Positions 22,501 through 32,530 of a stretch of DNA of 64,000 bases are shown here, piece by piece; position 1 is the stretch's first letter; the number at the start of each line of letters is the position of its first letter. The stretch lies in NCBI RefSeq assembly GCF_022581195.2, contig NC_061469.1, positions 9,976,501 through 10,040,500 on the forward strand, written 5' to 3'. Under the pieces are notes generated by a model. That model did not search any database, had not been told where the DNA came from, and saw nothing but the letters and a program-made list of their open reading frames with translations. Origin of the DNA: Helicoverpa zea. Lineage: Eukaryota > Arthropoda > Insecta > Lepidoptera > Noctuidae. A program made the translations under genes and the position numbers.

Positions 22501-24690
22501 GACAAGACAATAAGGCCCTATAGTTCGGCCATTCAGAGAATGCGTTCCTGACACGTCGCGATTGAACTGACGACGTAATAACATTCATTGATTATTGATA
22601 TAATAATGTTGTTTTAATGCTCCTCAATTGTTAAAACGGTAAACAACCAGCAAAAATATTTTTATCGTAACTGCAACGCCATTGCAAAGTTACGTCGTCA
22701 GTTCAATCGCGACGTGTCAGGAACGCATTCTCTGAATGGCCGAACTATAATATTGTTGTATCTTGTGGATAAAGATCTACAAATAATGTTATAACAACCA
22801 TAAACTTGATCTAGAAGAGCTTCGTCTTTAGGTTAGGTAAGTAAAATTGTAACAAAGAAATGAAGAATACATATAAGGTAGACAAAATCTAAAGGAATCA
22901 TGTCGATTTTAAGAAAATTCTCTATTTTTCTCTTTCCAGGCAAGGAGTTGGGTGCGGAATTCGTAAATCTAGACACACTGTTGGCGCAAAGCGACTTCAT
23001 AGTGCTGGCGGTTCCACTGACCAACGAGACCAAACACATGATCAACAAAGACACCTTGGGGAAGATGAAGAGCAATGCTATCGTCATCAATGTTGGACGT
23101 GGAGGTAGGGTACCTTAATCCATAGTAAGGCGGCCAACCGTCCCGCATTCTGCGGGACCGTCCCGCAATGCTTGACGAAATCCCGTTTTGAAATTATTAG
23201 TAAAATAGTCCCGCAAAACGTTGTATGCGTCCCGTATGTCCCGCATCCCTATTTTTCTACCACGCTTCTACACAACACCCACCTGCGCGCACGCTCAACT
23301 GTGCAGGAACACAGATTACCTATAATATAATCTCGTTCTCTTTATTTCTACTGAACTCGTGAGGCCTAATGATTTTGAAAATAAGACATTAGTGCACGCT
23401 GTGACACGATATTGATAGGTTAAATTATAGCTTTTTGCTTACGGTTTTTATTTTATCAGTTCCGTCCGATCATTTTTCAATGCCCCCCCCCCCCCCCCCC
23501 CCCCCCCCTTTCACGAAAGGTTAAGTCCCGCATTCAGTTTTCGGAAAGTTGGCCGCCTTAATCCATAGGGTCTTTCGATCATAGGCCTCTAGTTACATAG
23601 TTAGTTAGTTACAGCCTTTTTATCGTCCCGCTGCTGGGCACAGGCCTCCTCTCACACTAGAAGGATTGAGGCCGCGTAATTGTTCTATTAAATACAAATA
23701 CAATATAACAATAATAGCATGAGGACCAGTATTCGACAAATAGATCAAAATGTATACGACTGCTTAACGTGAAGTCCTGTGTTACAAGTCCTACCCAGAT
23801 TCACTGTTATCTAAAATTTCCGATTGCCAATCCTGGAGATAAGATTGGTAATTGCTATCAACCAGTAGCTATTTACAAGATCATGGAAAATAAAGCTCTG
23901 ACGCAATTTTGCTGACATTTGCAAAGAGCTTAGTTATCAAAACAGCGTAAACCCTTCAAACTTTAATGCTGTTTTGTTGATGTACATAAATAAATCTGGA
24001 ATTTAAGGAAACAACTAAAACGGATTATAGGAACCTTATTACATGCATTCCTTTTCAGACCTAGTCGACCAGGAAGCCTTGTATGACGCGCTGAAGAACA
24101 AGCAGATCTACGCGGCTGGACTTGACGTGACTACCCCGGAGCCTCTGCCCAGAGACCACAAGCTGCTCACATTACCTAATCTATGTAAGTATTGATAATA
24201 TATACTAATGTCATGACTTGACGCAATTATAGGCTGCCCCCAAGATAGGTACAATAACTAACGATCCTGTACCTAGTTTGTCCAACTGTTTGTGGCGAGA
24301 TGATGATGGGTATTACGGGAGCTACCAAAACATCAAGTTCTGTCATTGTAAATAAAAGCAACTACCTACTTTGGAAATAAGTCAAAGTAAACAGACTAAC
24401 TGCATACTAGCCAGCTAGAAGTTTCTGTCCCTAGAAATTGACTGAAACCTCACTTCAGACTCACCAAGTTATTTTTGCCATACCAGCTGATTCCCTTTAC
24501 TGCAAATATGAATTTGCCATGGATAACTCCTTATAACTTTAAACACTAATCATGTTCTACCTCAACAGTCGTGCTCCCGCACATCGGTAGCGCTACAGTG
24601 CGCACACGCAGCGACATAGGCGTGCTAGCCGCCAACAACGTGGTGAACGCCCTCACAGGAAAAGCGCTCATCACACCCGTCAACCTCTGA
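19551..24690 (+). CDS. GRHPR-like: Glyoxylate/hydroxypyruvate reductase paralogue 2, intact
   Basis: Same enzyme family as the upstream copy. Exons: 19551-19699, 20790-20938, 21796-21985, 22268-22431, 22940-23104, 24059-24184 and 24569-24690, all GT-AG, giving 354 codons. Exons 3-6 (190, 164, 165, 126 nt) have exactly the lengths of paralogue 1, and all intron phases agree: a tandem duplication. Rossmann motif VGIIGLGGIGQ; catalytic Arg (INVGRGG), Glu (DVTTPEP) and His (VLPHIGSAT) are present; no internal stop. From ATG 19551 the N-terminus is hydrophobic and signal-peptide-like (VVVVALVGVLLPVSCVA). From ATG 19626 (MTKNLKVLVSS) it is a normal 329-aa cytosolic-type enzyme, which I favour because of the TATA box at 19541. 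Introns hold a Helitron, a foldback MITE and a hAT-type MITE. Confidence 0.92.
21500..21701 (+). mobile_element. Lep1-type non-autonomous Helitron in intron 2
   Basis: It begins TCACTACTAATATTATAAAT, includes a (CTGT)n microsatellite (about 21530-21548) and ends GCGGAAGCTAG followed by T. TC...CTRR ends between A and T are the Helitron signature; the ACTAATATTATAAA start plus a short microsatellite is typical of lepidopteran Lep1/MINE-type elements. Non-coding. Confidence 0.75.
22521..22747 (+). mobile_element. Foldback MITE, copy 2 (227 bp, TA duplication)
   Basis: Almost identical to copy 1 at 10991, with the same length and orientation. TA duplications lie at 22519-22520 and 22748-22749. 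It sits in intron 4 of the intact GRHPR gene, 90 bp after the exon 4 donor, and leaves the splice sites untouched. The low divergence between copies suggests recent activity. Confidence 0.92.
23126..23560. mobile_element. 435-bp hAT-type MITE in intron 5
   Basis: The terminal inverted repeats are TAAGGCGGCCAAC and GTTGGCCGCCTTA. The 8-bp duplication ATCCATAG lies at 23118-23125 and 23561-23568. The interior repeats GTCCCGCA motifs and contains a run of 26 C. No open frame of note. Duplication length and tips fit the hAT superfamily. Confidence 0.85.
23483..23508 (+). repeat. Homopolymer run of 26 C
   Basis: An uninterrupted C26 tract inside the hAT-type MITE, in otherwise AT-rich DNA. Its length is prone to polymerase slippage and sequencing error, so the exact count is unreliable. 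Confidence 0.9.
23606..23682 (-). mobile_element. LINE 3'-tail fragment
   Basis: CGTCCCGCTGCTGGGCACAGGCCTCC is the inverse of the GGGGAGGCCTTTGCCCAGCAGTGGGAC block found in the LINE tail at 38534-38650. This block is common at the 3' end of lepidopteran LINEs. Only a short decayed piece remains, in intron 5 of GRHPR paralogue 2. Confidence 0.5.
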
Positions 24691-25989
24691 ATAGTGGCAC
24701 AGTATGAAAGAAGGTGCAGTTTAAGAGCAAAAAGGTTGTAACATCATACTGGCTGTATGTAATTTATTATTGGGATTCAGCAATATTTCAATTAAATTGT
24801 AGATTTCTTTATGAGATGTTTTATTTTAAGAGCACAACTTGACAAGACATTCAAATTTTTCCAGAAGACAGAATCGCGCACGTTTACGGAGTCACTGCCA
24901 AACAAAGCGTTTACAAAGACACCTATCATCTATCTTATAAAGATGGATCACAATCCATACAAAATTGCCCCACGTCTTATAACAATGTGACGTATCTCAA
25001 AAAAAGCCAAAAATGTTTTAAAAAATATGGCATACTCTCTAATTTATTTTTTTTATACCCTCATACAAAAAAATGCTTTCAAAATTGTTCAGGTGCTGTT
25101 ATTAAAACATCGTTCGTAGGACTATTTATGGACTATTTTATTAAATTATTTTTTAGTTTGATAGGGTATACCTTACAGGTGGTCCCATAATCTTCAAGTC
25201 AGGATCTGATGATGGAAACCCTGAGAAATTCAGGGCAACTTTTGAAAGTTGTAGGAAAGCACAGAATAAAAACTTGACTATAAGGTGTATGTCTTATAAC
25301 ACTATGCAACAGTAAAGATTTGGAGCTGACCTGATGATGGAGACGAAAGAAGGTCGAGGGAACTCGACAACTGAATAGGTAGTTCACATATTCAGTTGTC
25401 GAGTTCCCTCGCCCTTTTTAATTTTTATTATTCAATATTTATGAAAGAAAATAAAATGTTCTTTAATATGGTTTGAATAAGATTCAATTTTAAGTGTTTT
25501 ATTTTATCCATCTCTGATTGTTTTAAGTGTTATGCTGCCAGTACATGATGAATGGCTGTGTTGCCACAAAACTTTAATGTTACCATCCTATAATGAAATG
25601 CATTATTTTATAGCTCAAGTGTGTAAATAAAATGTGCATAGAAATACAAATTTGGCTTTTATTTTATTTCTGCTTATTTAGAGTACTAACTATATTATAA
25701 AAGTATTAATATTTATATACAATTACTTAAGTAATATATAAGTATGATAAGATGTCTGTTCACATAACTACATGACTGAATTTCAAGGGAATAATGTAAA
25801 TTTTTGTGAGAGCTCTCAAAGTGCCTTCAATTTAATAATGTTCAACACATTCTTTAGAATGGCAACATTATACCACACCTTTCCTTACTGATAAATAAAT
25901 TTTTCTCTTCAGTATAAAAATCAAAATAATAAAAAAATATGGCTCTTACATTTTAAATGGACTTAAAATCAAACAAAAGAGGTTTAAAC
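24691..25989. other. Gap between GRHPR paralogue 2 and LAMTOR3
   Basis: This holds the 3' flank of GRHPR paralogue 2 (ATTAAA at about 24791), a repeat with a strong hairpin (25193-25411) and the LAMTOR3 3' flank. The open frames at 24987-25190 and 25199-25387 lie in repeat or AT-rich DNA and have no recognisable domain. Confidence 0.5.
25193..25411. repeat. Repeat with two diverged units and a terminal hairpin
   Basis: The motif AAGTCAGGATCTGATGATGGAAACC (about 25196-25220) recurs as GGAGCTGACCTGATGATGGAGACG (about 25322-25345). The block closes with a perfect 23-bp hairpin: 25355-25377 pairs with 25389-25411 across an 11-base loop. A related CAGGACCTGATTATGGAAACC piece lies at about 18159. 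The family is unknown to me. Confidence 0.6.
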
Positions 25990-26836
25990 TCAAGGTGCGT
26001 CTGCCACCACAGCTGCTAAGTCCTTTAAGAATGGTTCTATTTGACTTTCCAGAGACAATATGTGGCCAGTATTACAGTTGTCGCTACCAATAAATGTGAT
26101 TACTAATGGTAGTTTGTTCATTTGTATCACCTGAAACAGTAAAATTAGGTCATCAGCTGCTAATTACTGTTTTGCAATAATTTGCAAAGGAGTCCATTAA
26201 AAAATATAATATTAGGTCATGAATAATCAAACATAGGGCAGTGAAAGTTATATAGCTTTAAATGAATTCAAAGGGAGTGTAAGATTGTAGAAGTATATAA
26301 ATTAGCAGAAACATTCTCATTGTATCAAAAAGTTAATGTAAGAAAAGTACTATTTTTGATAAAGGTATTGGATTTTTTGTGAAGGCCACCTTGTGACAAC
26401 ATACTTTTTTAAATTATTTGGTGAATAACAAGAACAGTTCTTTATTAAATTAAGAACTTTTAGAGACTATAATTAACAAGTAATATGCCAAAGTTACAAA
26501 TGATGGTGTCCATTACCTGATAACTAGAATACATAGATATTATGGTTTTGTTCCTTCCTAGGCCAAGTTTGCTCGCCTGATCAGTCGCCATACCGAATGT
26601 GGATATAAAGTTAGGCCTTAATGCTAGCTGAGGGGCCCTCTCCGTTACTGCCCGAACCAAAGGCACGCCATCACGGTCAGTAATAAGTATACAATGCAGC
26701 CCATTTACCCTAAAACAATGTTAATACAAGAGAATTTATACGTACAATATTTTCTCTTGTCGCATAAAAAATACTGTCATGCGTATACTAACTTCTCCAG
26801 CAAGTGGTTTAGATACTTCCTCAGGTCGTCAACCAT
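25990..26836 (-). CDS. LAMTOR3: LAMTOR3 (MP1), Ragulator subunit
   Basis: LAMTOR3 is a roadblock-fold subunit of the late-endosomal/lysosomal Ragulator complex, which anchors Rag GTPases for mTORC1 signalling and scaffolds MEK1-ERK (family knowledge). Three exons on the minus strand: 26793-26836, 26517-26709 and 25990-26130, total 378 nt or 125 aa, close to the usual size of about 124 aa. Start MVDDLRKYLNHLLEK. The middle exon carries TDRDGVPLVRAV, ALRPNFISTFGMATDQASKL and NKTIISMYSSYQ. The last carries NKLPLVITFIGS, CNTGHILSLE and a C-terminal helix ending VADAP. Splice sites are GT-AG (26791-26792 donor; 26710-26711 acceptor; 26515-26516 donor). It is divergent to TAB2, with 1.4 kb between the start codons. 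Confidence 0.93.
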
Positions 26837-27238
26837 GGTTCAGGGTTTAATTAATTAGTTATTTGGGTATCTGACTAATCAAAACAATCTGAAATTGCTA
26901 TTAGGAAAGTGACAGTCTGTTAATGAAAAAGACAGCTGACATCTGCCATTGGACAAAACATGACCATAGACAAACAAATGTCTCTTTTTTGATTGGGAAA
27001 TCATACATTCAGTAGGATTCCTTACTACATAGATGGACTGGTAGCTTTTGTTGTTCACATTTACCACTCAAGAAAATCCAATAATCTAAAAAAAACATTA
27101 CGAAAGTGAAATAAGGCAAAGTCAAGTCATAGATATTCACACCAATTAACTTTTTTATCTTATCGTCTTCTATGTTTTAGATTTTAAAGTATCCTGATAG
27201 ACCCTGTATATACCTTCAAGCGCGCATTTTATGATATA

Positions 27239-27426
27239 CTAGCCGTTTTACCACGTCCCGTGGTAACTACTGCCCGTACCGGGATAAAATACAGCCTATG
27301 TTACTCGTGGATAATGTAGCTTTCGAATGGTGAAAGAATTTTTAAAAACTGTCCAGTAGTTTTTGAGCCTATTCATTACAACCAAACAAACAAACAAAGT
27401 TTTCCTCTTTATAATATTAGTATAGA
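27239..27426 (-). mobile_element. Lep1-type Helitron, reverse orientation
   Basis: On the minus strand it reads TCTATACTAATATTATAAAG ... ending CTAG (inverse of CTAGCCG at 27239). It has a GTTTGTTTG-rich segment and a TTTATCCCGGTACGGG block similar to the pair at 55 kb. It lies between LAMTOR3 and TAB2. Confidence 0.75.
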
Positions 27427-28087
27427 TGATTTTTGCACTTGTGCTTCAGTTTTCGTACTTTAAATGCATGTGTAGTAAATAATAGTTAAAAACAAGAAAA
27501 CATGAGTTTTCAGGGATAAAGGTAAGTGCATACTATCAATATTGTTGTTGACTTCATATCAAATAATCAATATATGTTTAATTTATCAAATAAATAAGAT
27601 GAAGTAGTACACATCAAATATTAGTACAAAAGAATTAACATGACCTATGACGTGAGGAAAAGTTGGGCAATAATATTGGCATGGCAGCTGGCAGCAGACA
27701 GAAATAAAAACATTTTACTTACTTGTCTATAGCCAAAATGGCAGAATCGGATTGACAAGTCGTGCAATTTTCGTAATTTATTTTTGGGTGCAATAATTAT
27801 TGCCTTTGTGCTTTTTATGTTTTCCGTCTTACTTTATAAGGCATAAAATATATATTTTGCATTGTGTTAAAATAACTGTGCTTACCATCATCTCATACGT
27901 ATGTTGCAATTTCATGAAATATCAAGCTTTGGTATGATAACAAAAGATATAAAAATTCAGCCTTGTCTCGGTATGTGTTCTTTTTCGTCATGTGTGTACT
28001 GTCGGGATTAACATAGCATGAGTGGTCACTGGCGCAAAGACTCGGGTATGTATACGTAACTGTCCAGAATCGTGATTTTCGGGATTG

Positions 28088-28095
28088 TGACGTCA
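28088..28095. promoter_or_regulatory. CRE palindrome upstream of TAB2
   Basis: A perfect TGACGTCA, 146 bp before the TAB2 start codon, within the shared LAMTOR3-TAB2 intergenic region. CREB/ATF-family proteins bind this motif; use here is inferred from position only. Confidence 0.4.
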
Positions 28096-28240
28096 CAAAA
28101 TAGACAAGACGTTATTTACAGTGCAAATTAGGTAATAAAATGTTTTATTGTTTTCACCGGTGAGTGGCGAAAGATTTGTGTCGCTCCCGTGAGGATAGGA
28201 TTCGCGGCGAAGCGGTGGGCTTCCGCTAGGATGGGCGGCG

Positions 28241-31200
28241 ATGTCTGCCCCCTCTGAGAGCGCAGCGAGCCCTGCACCGTGCGCATGCACTAATATATCG
28301 CTTATGCAATTGTTTCATGAGCTAAAACAGAAATTTCCCGGAGTACCTGATCATGTTGTGTCGAACACGATCGAACTGTACTGTCACGATAAGCAAGCCT
28401 GCGAAAAGCACCTCCACAGTGAAGTCAAGGCCTCCCTAACGCACGCCTACCATGCCTCCTCGTCGGCAGCCGCGCGCCAGCTCAATGAACTCAGGCTCAA
28501 CCTGCCAATCAAGTGCCGCAACCAGCCCATAGTGAAGCATGAAGCTGTCAAGTCCACAGCACTCAAATCTGTCACTTGCGATGGGCCCCAGCAAGCAATA
28601 TTGAGCACTGTTACTGATACACCTGAACAGCCTAAAGTGAACACTGATGCCAACCAAAATATTGTTGAGACTAAAAATGAGGAAATAATTAGGAATAACA
28701 ACAATGTGTCTCCAGTCACTGTAATAAACATAGATAACTGCTATGCTAAATACAGTGCGGAGTCTCCTAGCGACTTGGAGCTAACTAACGAGAACTTGAA
28801 AGAAGAGAAAATAATACCACCGCAAGAAGAGAAGGTTGTGTCTCCAAAAGAGGAACAAAAAGATCTAGAACAACCAGAAAGTACTAACTACAAGATTTTA
28901 AAAAGTCATAAAATCAAAAACAACTTACATGAAAGATTAGAAAAGGGGAAAGAAAAGAAAACAATCAAAAAAGAGGAACCACAACCTAAACCAGTAAGCC
29001 CACAGGAGAAGCCAAAACGGCCCAACACATTAGATTTCATTAAGCCGAATCCAGATATTGCATTTAAACAGACATTAAAAGAACCAGAAGCTGATACTTG
29101 TAGGACTGTGTCACCCGCACCATCTGTGATCAAAACCGAGCCTGTAAAAGAGAGCAAAACAAATACATTCAGGCCAGAGAGGGGATATCCCCTAAACTTG
29201 TCAGTTAATGTCAATTGTCATATGGACTTGAGCCGTGCTTATGGTGATCATTGGTTAGAAGATTATGATAGTCCGAGGGCTATAACATCTGTGAATTTAA
29301 CTGTTTGTACACCAACTTCGAATATGGCTAGTCCTGTGAGAGACACACGGGAGGATGATGGGGGTTTTGAGGGCCACGTGACGGTGACGGTGAGCCCTAG
29401 CACGGCGCGTCCGCCGCGGCGTAGGGCGCCGCCACCGCCCGCGCACCCCTCGCGGATTGACTCGCCCAGGCCTACCAGAGCCGCGCCTGAACCGCCTGGA
29501 TCAGTTACTGTTGGTGAGTTCATGATTTATTAATTACTAGCTTTCAACAAGTTCCATTCCCTCATTATAATATTGCCCGATTCCTTCTTGTTAGGGACAC
29601 TAGAGAAGTAACATTGTCATGTCATCAATATTTACCATTATTTTAAGTATGGGGAAATGAGTGATGGTACAGAATTTGTATTCTAATTCAATGGTTTCCT
29701 CCTTAACTGTGAACCAATAAACTCGGCTAGTTTTGTCAACATTTAGGATCATGTAGTAAGCCTGTTTTTGAAGGCTATCTTGTAGTAGTAAGTAGTATTA
29801 CATGAGTAATAACACTAAAATAAGTCTTATTTTGTAATCTAGTGTTTTTATTTACCTTGTACTATAAATGTAGTATGATTCACAAAAACAGTGATAATCT
29901 CAATTCAGCTGGACATGACTCAATATTAATCTAATATAGAAGATAATTGATGGCAATACAGGTCTAGATAAAATCATAAAAGTATTTTTATAAAATTAAT
30001 ACTGTGCATAAGCAAAATTCTTAAGAACAACAACAATATTGATAAGTCACTTAAGGAAAAATGTAGCTTTATGCTGTTAGGCTGTGACCTGCTATAGTTG
30101 CTAATTACAAATTCAAATCATGTTAGTACCGCTAGCTAGTCTTTGGGGGATTTTTGAGTCTGTTCTCATTTGTCTAATGTGTATGAGGAGGACTTTGTAA
30201 GAAAACAACATATTTTCAATGCTACCTAAATGCCTCCACAACTACTCCTACCTCTAGTCCTTTTGCAGATACCCGCCGATTTCCACCAGTGTCCACGCCG
30301 ATATTTTTGCTAGAACCAAAGATAGATTTCGCTTTATTTGTTGAACACTCCTAGGGTTAATGCCCCAGTTCGCTCAAACCCCAGGGCACTATCGCCTTAC
30401 GTTTTCCAACCAATCACAGTCCATGTGATAGGTTGAACATTTGTACATTTGTGAAAAGTAACAGTAACAGAGCAGCTAGAAGGTGTTCATGCTATTAGCT
30501 GCTCCTTTCCTCTTTTCTTGATCAAGTATTCAGTTTCGAACAACTTGCCAAAGCATTTATTAATCTAAGGAATATGATGCCATCAAAAGATGTGATTTTA
30601 AATGACCAGCGGAAAGTAATAAACAAAATAAAGTCGCTGTTCATCCGTTGTTTTGACAGTAAAGCTCTAAAAACAACAATTAGGTATAGTTGCGACAGCG
30701 TCTAGTACGCACAGCGCGAGCAAAAAGCGTAGGTGCATAATTTATATTCTCTTATTGTGCACGCAACACGTCGGCAGGTGAAAACTTTTCTAGTTTGTTT
30801 GGACAGTATCATATATTCTTCGACAGAATACTGTGTATTTTCTAAACTTTTATAATAAAATTAGAAGAAACCTATGCGCTATGACTTTCAGAAAGTTGGA
30901 TCGGCAAATCATAATATGATCAATTTGGGTTGAGAGCGTTGAGACTCGATGTTCAGTTTCGCAATTTTTGGGCTTAAGTTAGCCCTTTTGGCGGGTACGT
31001 TATCTACGTATCGGCGAATATATCCTTGCCACCAAACGTATCCTCTAGCCAATTTTTATTTTAGTCTCTTCGAAATAATATCGGAAAAGCAAAGGTGTTC
31101 TCAAGATCGATAAATTAGATACCTTCGATTTTTCGCTAAAAACAAAAACCTAGGTAACTCAATTATAGCAATCATCACAATTTCCAATCCATACCCTAAA

Positions 31201-32530
31201 CTTTATAGATCGTGCCTTGATCGAGCGCCAGAAAGAAAGGCTGGAACGCCTAGCAATGGCGCTAGCACAAGAGAAGGGCCGACTAACGCAGCTGACCAAG
31301 GAGACGCGGATCCTGGCTGGACCCCCTCCCACCATGTCGGCGACGCAGCGGCTAAGGGACGACGTGGAAAGGCTGCGCAACCAGTGCGGCACTCTCGCCA
31401 AGCGGCTGGAGATGACTGGCCACGGTACGACATTATAACTACCCATCAACTACCAAGCACCATAACCACTACTAACATTATTAACTGTAGCAACGTAGGC
31501 TTGCCTTTTGAATTGTTGATAACTGAGGGTTTCGACAACTGACGTCATTGGTCGTCACGCACTTATTGAAATGACTGATAACGTTCTATTAATAAGAATA
31601 TTGAAACTAGTAGTCTAAAGAAGAGATTTTTTCTATGAATTTGTAATTTGCCGCCTGTAGTAATTCTTGAGACAATCAGCAAACATTTATATATTCAGCT
31701 CTTTGTTTAGCATAGTTCGTGCTTAGATCATACCATTTATTTTATTATTGCGCAGCATTTAACATTCAAATCACTAAACATATTTGAAATATATGCAAAA
31801 ATGGAGCTAGCTATCAGCTCACAGATAACGATTATGTAATGGGGGGCGAGCCTATCGCAATTTATACGCTTCAATTCCATGAAGCGTTATCATAGGAGAT
31901 ACTTTTAAACCCCACTTTTCCGTGCTCATCTCGGTCAAAATATTGAGCTTGTTAGGTGTTAGGCTTTTACGTTTTCTAACCTGATTAATCTTTCACAGCT
32001 GGACGTCTAAATGCTTCACATGATTAGTGGGTGAAATTGCTCATAGGCGCCATGTTGACTAGACGTTCGGTGAGCCCGGGGGGAGTCCTCAAACTGGTGA
32101 CACCCGCCACTAGGCTGGGGTATTTTGGCTAGTATAACGATATCCTGCCTACTTACATTCAGTTCGCAAAGCTTCAACGGACAGTAGCTTAAAGGACCGG
32201 GATGGGTGACTGAAGACTCGAACTTAGTAAGAATTATCAATCTCACTTGATGCTTAACATATTCCAGAACCGGACGACGCCGGGAACTTCTACAGCAACA
32301 TCTACACGGGCCAGCGGCCCTCATCCTCCTGGCAGTGCCATATGTGCACGTTCAGGAACCACCCGCTCCTCGACAAATGCGAGGAGTGCGACATGCCGCG
32401 GATATTCGTAGGTACGTCCCCCCCTAGGACTCACGACTCGGGCTTCGGCTCCTTCCGAGACAGAAACCGGAGAGGCACCCTCTCGATTGAAGAACTCCCC
32501 GTGTCACTAACACGGACTCAATCAGCCTAG
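28241..32530 (+). CDS. Tab2: TAB2/TAB3, TAK1-binding ubiquitin adaptor
   Basis: TAB2 links K63-linked ubiquitin chains to the kinase TAK1 in IMD/JNK and NF-kB signalling (family knowledge). Three exons: 28241-29513, 31209-31424 and 32268-32530, total 583 aa. Residues about 20-62 form a CUE domain (LMQLFHELKQKFPGVPDHVV ... ACEKHL). Residues about 65-420 are low-complexity, rich in Pro, Glu and Lys. Exon 2 encodes a coiled coil (about 425-496, IERQKERLERLAMALAQEKG), the region preceding the NZF in vertebrate TAB2/3. The NZF zinc finger is W518-Q-C520-x2-C523-x10-C534-x2-C537, with the TF pair after the second Cys that contacts ubiquitin in NZFs. The reading ends TRTQSA. A strong internal donor at 32412 would replace the last 39 residues (see the exons near 35.5 kb). 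Confidence 0.93.

Noticed and set aside
29263..29523. Minus-strand open frames across TAB2 exon 1
   Set aside because: Shadows of the TAB2 coding frame caused by its codon bias.
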